Shown here: piece after piece, positions 8,709 to 17,550 of the stretch | How positions within the stretch are numbered: the stretch's first letter is position 1 | How the letters are laid out: the number at the start of each line of letters is the position of its first letter | Source of the DNA: a virus | DNA length: 64,000 nt | IMG/VR virus record: IMGVR_UViG_3300046336_000034 | Coordinates: 23,009-87,008 of that record | Strand: one strand, 5' to 3' | The notes under the pieces: model-generated | What the model was told of the DNA's origin: nothing | The model's input: only the letters and a program-made list of their open reading frames with translations | Databases searched by the model: none | Program-made: the position numbers and the translations under genes

Positions 8709-9731
8709 TTAGTTAGAAGAATAACCACGGGCAACCAGATTAGGGCGCTTCATAACGTGGATAAAATTAGACTCACTTTCCAGTGTAATCTCTGTACCAC
8801 GAGGGTCACGGAACTGCCAGAGATATTCAGGCATAGCGATTGTGTTCACCAAGCCGAAGCGATTTGCAGGACCGTAGAAACGTGTGAATGAACCATCATC
8901 TGACTCAGCTACGAAGTAACAATCACCAGAAGGAACTAAGGCACTACCAGCAAGGACTGTGGGGACTTCGACAAAGGTTATGTTTGAAAAGGTGAAACGA
9001 CGATACAACCCCATACCACCAGCACGATTGCGAAGGATGGATTGACCTTCTGTTGCAGAGTAGTAAGTGTAAGCTGCTTGCACTTTAGCATGTGCGATTA
9101 GCTTTGCAAAGAATACTGGAGAGCAATAAGCTGTTACAGAGTTGATAATCACCCCATCAGTCACTGAGTCTTGGAAACCACGGATGATTGCCTCACATTT
9201 AGCAGTAATCTCTGTTGTGGAAGTACCAAAAACGAAGTCAACTTCATTACGAGTGAAACCGAAGTCAGTGTAGAAATTACCAGAGATTGTCGCATTTGGT
9301 GACCACACATTACCAGTAGTAATAGTAGCAAAAGCTGCAACTTCCTTAGTGATTGCAAAAGACTTCTTAATCTTTTCCATTTTACGCATCAACGCTGCTG
9401 CTTCTGTATCAGCTTGTGTCAAGTCACTGTAGGCACTCTTACCAGCAATATCATCAGGATACAAGGCATCCATCAATGGATGGTGTGTCAAAGAGTAGCT
9501 ATGAATCTTGCGAACATCGTTGGATGTAGTCTGTGGTTTTGTACCACGAACTTGGTCCTTAACGATTGCGATAGAACCTTTTGTCTCTTGAAATGTCACA
9601 ACATTCTGTGACAAGAACTCATCCTTAAACAAACCAGAATCGCCGAGCAAAGTCCAAGTTTGTGGGAGGGTATTCAGTTCACGGGTGCTGTCTACAACTT
9701 CAAAGTTATTTGTAAAACTACGAACGGTCAT
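8709..9731 (-). CDS. Major capsid protein (lambda gpE family)
   Basis: 340 residues. The N-terminal FTNNFEVVDSTRELNTLPQTW, the strand with VTFQETKGSIAIVKDQVRG, and the C-terminal part with ANRFGLVNTIAMPEYLWQF and a final beta segment fit phage major capsid protein E. It follows a decoration protein gene and a scaffold/protease pair, the usual head order, and ends in a strong terminator, consistent with high expression. Confidence 0.85.
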   Translation of the reverse strand: MTVRSFTNNFEVVDSTRELNTLPQTWTLLGDSGLFKDEFLSQNVVTFQETKGSIAIVKDQVRGTKPQTTSNDVRKIHSYSLTHHPLMDALYPDDIAGKSAYSDLTQADTEAAALMRKMEKIKKSFAITKEVAAFATITTGNVWSPNATISGNFYTDFGFTRNEVDFVFGTSTTEITAKCEAIIRGFQDSVTDGVIINSVTAYCSPVFFAKLIAHAKVQAAYTYYSATEGQSILRNRAGGMGLYRRFTFSNITFVEVPTVLAGSALVPSGDCYFVAESDDGSFTRFYGPANRFGLVNTIAMPEYLWQFRDPRGTEITLESESNFIHVMKRPNLVARGYSSN

Positions 9732-9749
9732 TTTATTCTCTCTTCTTTA

Positions 9750-10145
9750 TTAAATAGTTGTCAGGACTTGAATGCCGACTGCTTCAAGTGAAGCGTAGAC
9801 AACATCTTTCTCAGCGTCCAAGTCATAGGTAGCATCTAGCACCAAACCTGTTTTAGACACAGAGGCAGGCCCACGAGTCAAAGCAACAACTTTAGTATCT
9901 GTAGCCCCCAAGATGGTGATTGGAGTAACCACGATAGCAGCAGCAACTGCTGAACCGTCTACAGCAGTTTGGACTGCACGTTTGTATTTACCTGTAGCAG
10001 TGACTTTACCAAGCACTGTGCCAACTGCCAATGTACCAGCGGTATCATTAACGGTCACACCAGTACGGCAATATGCCAAATCAGCCCAGAGTTCTTGTTT
10101 AATCACGTTACCTTTAACGTGTGTTTCAGTAGCAATAACAGCCAT
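9750..10145 (-). CDS. Head decoration protein (lambda gpD-like)
   Basis: 131 residues starting MAVIATETHVKGNVIKQELW; AGTLAVGTVLGKVTATGKYKR is the characteristic strand pair of head decoration proteins, which stabilise the shell after expansion. It lies 18 bases before the capsid gene and has no Cys-rich or membrane parts. Confidence 0.82.
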   Translation of the reverse strand: MAVIATETHVKGNVIKQELWADLAYCRTGVTVNDTAGTLAVGTVLGKVTATGKYKRAVQTAVDGSAVAAAIVVTPITILGATDTKVVALTRGPASVSKTGLVLDATYDLDAEKDVVYASLEAVGIQVLTTI

Positions 10146-10169
10146 TTTGAATTTTCCTTATTTATTAAA

Positions 10170-10595
10170 TTACTTAGCAGACTTAGCTTTTTCGGCAGCA
10201 GCTTTAACTGCTTTCATCAAAGGTGTTTCTTCTGTTTTTGTTGCTTCTTCAGAACTAAAACCTTGTTCTTTAAACAAGGCAGCATCTTTCTGCACTACCA
10301 TCAAGCCTTCAAGAGCTTTAACAACTTCTTGGAACACTTCTTCTGATTCAACATTAGCAAGACCTTTTACCAAGGCTTCAACTTTTGCATCGTCTTTCAC
10401 TGTAGCCTTCAACAAATCCTTACGGGATTTTTGAATTGCAGCAGCTTTTTCTACTTCAAATTGCTTAACTGTTTCTAAAGCCTTGGTTAGCTGTTCAGAC
10501 TGCTCTTTCAGTGCCTTCTGAATACTATCTAACTCGCTCTTTTGTACCATCTCAACGGTCACGTCCGTTTCGACTACTTTGACTTCTTTTGTCAT
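10170..10595 (-). CDS. Nested internal-start scaffold
   Basis: An in-frame ATG at 10595 is preceded by AAGGAAA six to seven bases upstream, a much better site than other internal Met codons. The product MTKEVKVVETDVTVEMVQKS... (141 residues) would be the coiled-coil scaffold region only, like Nu3 inside lambda C. The signal is seen; its use is inferred. Confidence 0.5.
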   Translation of the reverse strand: MTKEVKVVETDVTVEMVQKSELDSIQKALKEQSEQLTKALETVKQFEVEKAAAIQKSRKDLLKATVKDDAKVEALVKGLANVESEEVFQEVVKALEGLMVVQKDAALFKEQGFSSEEATKTEETPLMKAVKAAAEKAKSAK

Positions 10596-11204
10596 CTGAG
10601 TTTCCTTATTTTTAACAATTTTGTCGGAAGGCGAAGCCTCGACACTCTCTTTAGACACTTCTTGGTTTTTAACAACCGTGGCTGTGGCTTCGCCGTTTTC
10701 CGCTACAACAGTTTTAGCTGGTGCTTTAGAATCTTTTTCAATCTTCTTGAATAACTTCTCAAGTTGTGCTTGAGACTTCAAGAGGTCAATGTATGTTTCT
10801 GGCTCTAGTTCAGACAAGGATTTGTCAATGTCTTCAGCTTCTGAAAGCTGCTTGATGATTTCAATTGAAGCTACTTTGCTTGCAATATAATCTTCATATG
10901 TTTCAGGTAGCTCTTCTTCTGAACTTTCAAACCCTAAGGCTCTACTAAGCACTTCAGAATCAAATCCACCTAAATTAAAGAAGACTTGTAGGAACTCACT
11001 AAACTCTAAACTTACTTTTACCTGTGATGCTTTTGCAACGTGCTCATCTGTAAACTTAGAAGCTTTTAGTACAAGTGCATAGGGAGAGCCGTTAGCAGGT
11101 TGCTGACCTTGCCAATCCTCTGTCCCTACTAAGCTGATATGTGCGTCCTTACCGCTAAAGTCTATATTCTTAAGGGTTCTTTTTGGTTTGATTTTTGTTG
11201 TCAT
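10170..11204 (-). CDS. Capsid scaffold-like protein with N-terminal head domain
   Basis: 344 residues. Residues 1-110 form a separate domain with KASKFTDEHVAKASQV; from about residue 110 on the protein is highly charged, Lys/Glu/Ala-rich and helical, as scaffolds are. It sits between the XkdF-type protease and the decoration protein. A second start at 10595 would give the C-terminal 141 residues alone. No enzymatic motif is visible. Confidence 0.6.
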   Translation of the reverse strand: MTTKIKPKRTLKNIDFSGKDAHISLVGTEDWQGQQPANGSPYALVLKASKFTDEHVAKASQVKVSLEFSEFLQVFFNLGGFDSEVLSRALGFESSEEELPETYEDYIASKVASIEIIKQLSEAEDIDKSLSELEPETYIDLLKSQAQLEKLFKKIEKDSKAPAKTVVAENGEATATVVKNQEVSKESVEASPSDKIVKNKETQMTKEVKVVETDVTVEMVQKSELDSIQKALKEQSEQLTKALETVKQFEVEKAAAIQKSRKDLLKATVKDDAKVEALVKGLANVESEEVFQEVVKALEGLMVVQKDAALFKEQGFSSEEATKTEETPLMKAVKAAAEKAKSAK

Positions 11205-11211
11205 AATTTAG

Positions 11212-11955
11212 TCATTCGATTGCTTCCACAATAGCCATTGCACCAATACTGATACCATTGATTCGTCCATCGACAATTTGTTCCCAAAGGTCTTCGTCAT
11301 GAATTTGTAGTGTCATAAGCCAAGTCCCCTTCTGAATAAAATGCTCATTCAAAACGAGGTCAGTAGGTGCTAGGTAACTCTCAATGACACTGAAGGTTGT
11401 AGTAGGAACACTGTGAAATAAGTAGCAGTTCTGGAGTGATTTATTAAAGGACTCTTTGGCTTTACGAACTTCTTCTTCAGATGTATAGTCACCTGTGAGG
11501 TCAGTTCCTACATTCATACTCACGTATGTGACTTGCATCAAAGCTTTGTCTACTGCTTTAACAACACCTAATGTACCAACAGAATCCTCGCCTTTTTGCT
11601 CCATTTGAGCCTTGGTGATTTCCGTCCTATCAGATACTAAAATACCTTCAGCTTTGAGAATGGACTTACTCCATGCAAGTCCAGATTTGCCACCTAAAGC
11701 ATAATATGTCATTACATTGTCGTCACAACCTCCATCCCACAGTTTCTTATTAAAATCTAAGCCCTTTTCGAGTTTAGTTAAAGTGTGGTACATATTAGAG
11801 ATTGTTTTAATATCGAACTTAACTGATTTAGCTAATTCGACTTGTTGTAATCTTTGTTTAGCTACATAAGACTCTCTAGGGTAACGTTCTGATATTGCAA
11901 TACCCCTAGAAATATTATCCAAAACAGCCGTTGTAGGCTGGTAGTATTTAATCAT
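11212..11955 (-). CDS. XkdF-like prohead serine protease
   Basis: 247 residues. The C-terminal part has FSVIESYLAPTDL, KGTWLMTLQIHDEDLWEQI and GRINGISIGA, the signature blocks of the XkdF putative phage serine protease family, which matures the prohead. His residues near FHSVP and the Ser in GISIG are candidate catalytic residues. The N-terminal 100 residues are less familiar. First gene after the promoter at 11982-12010; the scaffold follows seven bases after its stop. Confidence 0.75.
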   Translation of the reverse strand: MIKYYQPTTAVLDNISRGIAISERYPRESYVAKQRLQQVELAKSVKFDIKTISNMYHTLTKLEKGLDFNKKLWDGGCDDNVMTYYALGGKSGLAWSKSILKAEGILVSDRTEITKAQMEQKGEDSVGTLGVVKAVDKALMQVTYVSMNVGTDLTGDYTSEEEVRKAKESFNKSLQNCYLFHSVPTTTFSVIESYLAPTDLVLNEHFIQKGTWLMTLQIHDEDLWEQIVDGRINGISIGAMAIVEAIE

Positions 11956-11981
11956 TGTTATTATTCCTAACCTATACTATT

Positions 11982-12010
11982 ATTATACCATAAAATCATA
12001 CAAAAAGCAA
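11982..12010 (-). promoter_or_regulatory. Promoter for head operon
   Basis: Minus-strand TTGCTT, 17-base spacer, TATAAT. It is in the gap between the tailspike-like gene and the protease gene. Confidence 0.65.
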
Positions 12011-12036
12011 GTGAAATATTAGTTTCTTATAATTAT

Positions 12037-14709
12037 TTAACACCAGAACCAATTATTACCATCGGAGATAATACTTCTCTGAGTCTGTGCAGCGATAGAC
12101 TGTGAACCACCCCACTGGATAGCTCCTTGAGTTGCAGTGATAGTAATTGCATTTCCACCTACATTTGATAATCTAAATAGTTTACCTGTGGATGTATTTG
12201 CTGCTGGAAGTGTTACAGTCTGAGATGCTGGTACATCAAATAACAATACAGAATCAGTTAATGTCGCTGAATAACTTCCTGTCTTGTACGATACTGCCTC
12301 TAAACCCTTAACAGCACTTAGATTATTAACCCATTCTTGAAGTGCGTATGTACCTGAAGCGTCTGGGATAGTCTGAGTTCTATTATCTGATAAAGTGCAG
12401 TCAATGGTATTAACTAAGCCGTTAGACCTGTAGTTCATTCTCGAAGCAACATAGAAGTTATCAGTGTTTACATCAAGCCTGTTGCCAGTTGAATTACCAG
12501 TGAACTTTGCTATTGAAGCACCCTTACCATTGAAGATGTGAAAACTTCTAAACCAAGGAGAACTATATGTACTTGTGTTGGGGTCAAATCCTGAGTTATA
12601 ACTCACAGCGATTTCAGATGTATCACCTGTTTCTCCAAAATAACCTGAGTACAGTATCTGATTTAAACCCGCTGTAACTGCTCCAAATTGCAATGCTGAA
12701 TAGAATGTTGCTGTTCTCGAAGCACCAGTTATCTTCATTGCAGCAAGACCTTTACCGTTGAAAATAGTAAAGTCCCTGTAGTAATTAGAACTAGGTGAGG
12801 TGTAGTTCAAGGTTAAACCAGAGTTCGCTGCAGTAGTCACATCGTTAATGTCGTTGCCAGAGAATGTAAAGTTAGATAATTTTGCTCCGTTAACGAAGTT
12901 CCAAGTACCTGTAATACTCTCTGCTACTGACGCTGATAAACCACTCCCGCCGCCTCCACTGCCACCTGTAATAGTAGCTGGAATCCACTTACCTGTTGAA
13001 GTAGACCATGTTAAGGACTGTCCGTCTGTGGGTACTGTAGTTGCAGTATCAACATCTGATAAGTCATCAATAACTGCATCAGAAATATCTACATTACTTA
13101 CGTGATTATCTAAAATCTCAACAATCATGTCGTCTAGGAAGACATCAGCAGTTCCTGTGGCGGTTATCTCAACGTAGAACTTAGATGCACCTATTGGAGC
13201 GCGTGAGTACGGACGTAAGCTCTCAGTTCTCCAAGTAGTACCAATCTCTGCCAAAGTATAACTAAAAGTAAATGTACGAGAAGATACTACGGTATCGTAG
13301 AACTGTGAATCATAACCAACTGTTACAACAAAAGTTGAGCCAACAGGTACTGAACCGTAAGTCTTGAAAGATAATGTAGGTTTAGCTGTTGGAGCTACTT
13401 GGAATACTTTACGCACCTTAGAGGTCTGCCCAGAGGGGTTAAAGCGTAAGGACTTAGTTCCAGTGGCTGCATGAAGGGTAGATATAACAGGGTCGATATA
13501 TCCAGCACCTTGTGTTATCTTCCAATCTCTAGGTGTAGCATTCCGCTCGAATGAGCCGTCCACTAATAGGTTATTCCTGTCCCCGTGGACATGCACACGT
13601 TTATTTGCTGCGGAGTATCTTCCACCGTCGAAGGATGTCAGATTCGATATATAGGCTGCACCTTTGAATATCGACTGTGGGGTAAACTCCCCAGTAGGTG
13701 TAAAAGATACGTGAGAATTAGATAAAAAGATACCTGCATCAGCACTCCCAGTATCCGAGCCATCAATAGAATCATCTGCTACCCCAATATAAACACTAAT
13801 AGTTTCGTTAACAACGATTAAGGTATTGGATAAACAGATTCTTGAATTAGAATCTTTAGCTACCATCCAAGGTTTAATGTTTGGATTGTCAATGGACTCG
13901 ATATGTGAGTCCGTAATGTAGATACTACCGCCAAACTCTGAAATCAGTGCTTCTTGCGTGAAGTAATCAAATGAGCAATTTGAGAATGAAAAATTACCAC
14001 CTGTTGCATGTACTAATGTGTTACTGTTAAAAATAACACAGTTTGTAAAACCAATACGTTCTCCAGAATCTTCAAGGGTTATACCTGCGTACTCGATAGC
14101 AAGATTGCAGTTATGAATGGAGCAAGAGTCTATCTTCTGAATATAACTGTGGTCACCAAATGTGATGCCCTTATCAAACCCAGAGATGTTGCAATTCTGC
14201 ACTGATGCATGAGCACCAGAAAAGGATAAACCTTCTCCGAACTTTACACCAATAACAGGGGTTCGAGTATTTCCATAACTAGCACCTTTGATGTTTAAAC
14301 CCATCACCTGATAAACAGCTAAGTCCCAAAGGACTGCAAAATTATTCGGTGTGGTAACTAAAAAGGCAGTGCCAGTTGTGAGACCAGAGAAGTCCAATTT
14401 AGCACCGTTCCCTACAATAGAATGTGTGCCATAATTGTAGACGACACCTGTACCCATTAGATACGTGTATGGGGAGAACACAAGGGTGGAGTGAGACAGC
14501 GCACAAGCATCTAGTGCTGCTTGGATATACGTAGAAACAGAGACAGTGTTTGTCCCTGCTTCAATTGCTGTCCAAATGTTTAAAGGAATAAAATCCTGTA
14601 ACAGAACAGAAGACTCAGCAACAAGGTCGTTGTAGCCAAGAAGTTTGTCATTTGTAGGTAGTCTTCTTGGTAAACCTCTTACCAGTGTTGATGGTTTTCT
14701 TATTGGCAT
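12037..14709 (-). CDS. Tailspike/fibre protein with beta-helix
   Basis: 890 residues. After a 50-residue head, residues about 60-370 look like a pectate-lyase-type right-handed beta-helix (repeated short strands such as NCNISGFDKG, FTNCVIFNSN, FSNCSFDYF). Residues 375-520 (NLLVDGSFERNATPRDW) resemble a carbohydrate-binding beta sandwich. The segment DLSDVDTATTVPTDGQSL is a linker common in phage fibres, and the end is a small beta domain. It probably binds or cuts surface polysaccharide. Its lying between packaging and head genes is unusual for a spike but shared by the other fibre-like genes here. Confidence 0.75.
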   Translation of the reverse strand: MPIRKPSTLVRGLPRRLPTNDKLLGYNDLVAESSVLLQDFIPLNIWTAIEAGTNTVSVSTYIQAALDACALSHSTLVFSPYTYLMGTGVVYNYGTHSIVGNGAKLDFSGLTTGTAFLVTTPNNFAVLWDLAVYQVMGLNIKGASYGNTRTPVIGVKFGEGLSFSGAHASVQNCNISGFDKGITFGDHSYIQKIDSCSIHNCNLAIEYAGITLEDSGERIGFTNCVIFNSNTLVHATGGNFSFSNCSFDYFTQEALISEFGGSIYITDSHIESIDNPNIKPWMVAKDSNSRICLSNTLIVVNETISVYIGVADDSIDGSDTGSADAGIFLSNSHVSFTPTGEFTPQSIFKGAAYISNLTSFDGGRYSAANKRVHVHGDRNNLLVDGSFERNATPRDWKITQGAGYIDPVISTLHAATGTKSLRFNPSGQTSKVRKVFQVAPTAKPTLSFKTYGSVPVGSTFVVTVGYDSQFYDTVVSSRTFTFSYTLAEIGTTWRTESLRPYSRAPIGASKFYVEITATGTADVFLDDMIVEILDNHVSNVDISDAVIDDLSDVDTATTVPTDGQSLTWSTSTGKWIPATITGGSGGGGSGLSASVAESITGTWNFVNGAKLSNFTFSGNDINDVTTAANSGLTLNYTSPSSNYYRDFTIFNGKGLAAMKITGASRTATFYSALQFGAVTAGLNQILYSGYFGETGDTSEIAVSYNSGFDPNTSTYSSPWFRSFHIFNGKGASIAKFTGNSTGNRLDVNTDNFYVASRMNYRSNGLVNTIDCTLSDNRTQTIPDASGTYALQEWVNNLSAVKGLEAVSYKTGSYSATLTDSVLLFDVPASQTVTLPAANTSTGKLFRLSNVGGNAITITATQGAIQWGGSQSIAAQTQRSIISDGNNWFWC

Positions 14710-14717
14710 AGTTAAAA

Positions 14718-15254
14718 TTATTTAGACAGTGCTACGATGTCACCTGCTGTTGCTCTACTTGATATTTTTCTATCAATCCTTGCTAATTCAACAGCTAGGG
14801 CTTGACGAATAACTAATGCTGTTTGCTCTTCTGTTAAAGCTGTGCCAGTTACTACGTTTTGGTAACTTACTGCACTGTTTACTAGTGCTGAGACGGTTGC
14901 AGGATATATTGGTAAATCACTATAAGACCAAAAGGCTGTTGAGTAATTATCTGAGTACACAACTCCGTTTACAGCTACAAGGTTAGGGTCATAGATAATC
15001 TTCCAATTGTTAATCAAAAAGAAAGTTACACCTGTTTCACCGTTAGGAATAATATCTCCACCTGAGAAACGCATAGCTGGAATAGACCAAGGTTCTCTTT
15101 GTACCCACCGTACCCATGCTGAATACACATCAGCACGGATGTCTAAGGAGGTTACACCTTCATTCACTGTAATCTTACGTGTTACACCGTTGAAGGACAC
15201 CTTTTCATTAAGTGCCCATTCTTCCCCCCACGCTGCCCAAATTAAAGCAGCCAT
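14718..15254 (-). CDS. Virion structural protein, unknown
   Basis: 178 residues starting MAALIWAAWGEEW; FFLINNWKIIYDPNLVAVNGVVYSD is beta-rich, and the C-terminus is helical (EEQTALVIRQALAVELARIDRK), possibly a trimer-forming coil. It is packed between two long structural genes with gaps of three to nine bases. Similar short proteins occur in tail-fibre clusters of other phages; the exact role is unknown. Confidence 0.55.
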   Translation of the reverse strand: MAALIWAAWGEEWALNEKVSFNGVTRKITVNEGVTSLDIRADVYSAWVRWVQREPWSIPAMRFSGGDIIPNGETGVTFFLINNWKIIYDPNLVAVNGVVYSDNYSTAFWSYSDLPIYPATVSALVNSAVSYQNVVTGTALTEEQTALVIRQALAVELARIDRKISSRATAGDIVALSK

Positions 15255-15257
15255 GAT

Positions 15258-16622
15258 TTACCAAAGCTCTCTGTAAGATAGATTTAAAGAAACTTTAGTT
15301 GGTAATGGAGACAACTTTGTAGCCGTAAAACTCCAGACTTCAGCTACACCATTTGCAGCACACATGATACCTTCGTCATTGACTTCAAACCACTCTGCCA
15401 TGTCTATAGAAGCAGCACCCTTGGTTATGTATACAACCTTGAACTTACGCGACCCCGCTGTACTCAATGTGCCATCTATAGTACCATCGATTGATGAATC
15501 AGAGGTTAAAGTCCAAGACCCCCCTGTAAGAGATGTTGTTTGCCAAATAGTAATTGCACAAGGCTCATCAGCGTATACATTCAGTGTCTCAGGATAGGTT
15601 TGTACGCTATTATGTTTACCGTTGATTGTAGTTTTTGATTTGACAGAAAGCAAATGTGTACCTGTTGTTACAGTAACATCCGTAACATCCATGTCTGCCG
15701 CTCTCCAGAAGGCATAATCCTTGAAATCACCTTCTGTATATGCAGCCATACAGACTTCACGAAGTTCACTTGAAGCGCCTGCGGCTGCTGTATTTACATT
15801 CTCTGTCCTTAGGGGTAAAGTACCTGTACGCATATACGGTAGATTGTTTGTGCCTGCATTAAAGAACGAATGACAAACCAGTCTAGCACCTGATGGTTCA
15901 TAAATACCGAAACGTACACGTCCTGCGCCTAGCCATTGATAGTCAATCCAATAGACATTAATTTTTGTCAAGTCAATGTTATGTCCAGAAGGGCCTGTAC
16001 CGTCGAGTTTATCTCCGTTCCAGTTTTGTCGTGCAACCCTGTTGTGAGTGACACTACCTGATGTGGATGAGCGAATAACCGCACCTAACTCTGTACCTGC
16101 TAGTTCAAAGTACAAACCATCATTGTTATCGAATGCACCCCACCTGCGAGAGTTACCTACCTTGCCTGTGTCACCACAAGCTATTGTTTGGTTAATAAGG
16201 TTAGAAGTTCCGGGATTATAATAGTGATAACGGTTGGTTGTGCGTGTTACACGAGAGCCAATTGTCCCTGTAACACTCAACACATTTGATGACCCAACAG
16301 AGTCATAGGTGTTAACACCGCCTGTTACCTCTTCAACAGTGAAAAGTGCGTCATATGTGTCTAACGAAGCCTCGTAAACACCTAGAGCACGTTGTTGTGT
16401 GTTTTTCAAAGAACCAAAGCCAGACATGATAGGTTGACCCTCCGCAAAACGCACAGAGGCGCTTCCTCTATTGTCAATTGCTTGAATGTTCTCTGGTGAA
16501 GTTGGGTCAGCTAGATGGAGGACTTGCGCTTGAACGTTGTTACCATTGACCAAGTGCTGACGTGTATATATTTTTTTTCCTGTAGAGTCAGGTGGGATAG
16601 TGACAAAATTGCTTGTACTCAT
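15258..16622 (-). CDS. Virion structural (fibre-cluster) protein
   Basis: 454 residues, beta-rich with many Gly, Thr and Asn. Blocks such as NSRRWGAFDNNDGLYFEL and ARLVCHSFFNAG recur in large phage structural proteins thought to be part of the tail tip or fibres. Its start overlaps the stop of the upstream HNH gene (ATGA overlap), so the homing gene was inserted exactly at the gene border. Confidence 0.6.
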   Translation of the reverse strand: MSTSNFVTIPPDSTGKKIYTRQHLVNGNNVQAQVLHLADPTSPENIQAIDNRGSASVRFAEGQPIMSGFGSLKNTQQRALGVYEASLDTYDALFTVEEVTGGVNTYDSVGSSNVLSVTGTIGSRVTRTTNRYHYYNPGTSNLINQTIACGDTGKVGNSRRWGAFDNNDGLYFELAGTELGAVIRSSTSGSVTHNRVARQNWNGDKLDGTGPSGHNIDLTKINVYWIDYQWLGAGRVRFGIYEPSGARLVCHSFFNAGTNNLPYMRTGTLPLRTENVNTAAAGASSELREVCMAAYTEGDFKDYAFWRAADMDVTDVTVTTGTHLLSVKSKTTINGKHNSVQTYPETLNVYADEPCAITIWQTTSLTGGSWTLTSDSSIDGTIDGTLSTAGSRKFKVVYITKGAASIDMAEWFEVNDEGIMCAANGVAEVWSFTATKLSPLPTKVSLNLSYRELW

Positions 16623-17512
16623 TTATTTTCTCTGTTTGTTTTATTACGTTTTGGAAATAATGCTCTTTGCTCTGGTGTTAATTCTTTCAGACGAAACCAT
16701 CCTTCAGGTATCTCATGTAAGCACCTATGCTCAAGTGTTAAAGGGTTGTAAAGGTTTATACGACCCTTTATCTTTTCACTCCGTTGTTTGGAATAAGCTT
16801 CAGCACCTCCTGCCTTCTCTACGCCCTTAGCTTGACGAAGTTTCCCTTGATTGGAAAGTGCAGCCGTACCTTTAGAAAGTTCACGAACTTTACACGCTTC
16901 TCGATGAGACTCAGATTGGTGCGTGATTTTCGCTTTTACCCTTGCCTCGTCTGAGTGGAGACTTCTACCTAACCACTCTGTTGTTGAGTGGTCAATGCTC
17001 TTGTGTGCATCAAGCATAGGTCTTGTGCATTTTTCTTTACGTACAGGACAAAGCATTAACTCTTTTTGTAAATCTGAATTTTTCTTTTGAGACACCTCAT
17101 CTGTGTAGTACCACCTCTTAGCTGCCATTACCTTATCTCGATATTCGTCAGTCGTCCAAAGGTCTATCATTGCACTATTAAAGTTTTTCTTTAGGTGCTC
17201 ATACTGTCTTGAGTGTTTGCTCACACCGCAACGTTGAGCCATACATGTAACCGCGAAATGCATTTTTCTCTTCAAGGCGGGGACACTGGTAAGTTTAGAC
17301 AGTAATCTATGTGCAACATAGTGTTCCCTTGCTGTGAGAATCACAAGATTTTCTTTATCAGTTTCTCCACCCATTCCAAACGATACTGGTAATATATGGT
17401 GCTTCTCTGTGTAACCTGTTAAATCACGACTTTTTGCAGATAGAATAAGATTAGTATACCATTTACAATATTTATTATCATTTGCAACAGTTTTCAGTAA
17501 ATCAAGATACAT
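16619..17512 (-). CDS. HNH homing endonuclease (EKHHILP type)
   Basis: 297 residues. YTEKHHILPVSFGMGG...ENLVILTAREHYVAHRLL (two conserved His pairs, within residues about 36-75) is the HNH core of a family common in T4-like phages. The remainder is basic and DNA-binding-like. This is a different HNH type from the AP2-linked genes in the window. No structured leader or promoter is seen in the 38-base gap before it. Confidence 0.88.
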   Translation of the reverse strand: MYLDLLKTVANDNKYCKWYTNLILSAKSRDLTGYTEKHHILPVSFGMGGETDKENLVILTAREHYVAHRLLSKLTSVPALKRKMHFAVTCMAQRCGVSKHSRQYEHLKKNFNSAMIDLWTTDEYRDKVMAAKRWYYTDEVSQKKNSDLQKELMLCPVRKEKCTRPMLDAHKSIDHSTTEWLGRSLHSDEARVKAKITHQSESHREACKVRELSKGTAALSNQGKLRQAKGVEKAGGAEAYSKQRSEKIKGRINLYNPLTLEHRCLHEIPEGWFRLKELTPEQRALFPKRNKTNRENK

Positions 17513-17550
17513 TTATAAGCCCCGTAATACACACTATTTAAAAATATAAA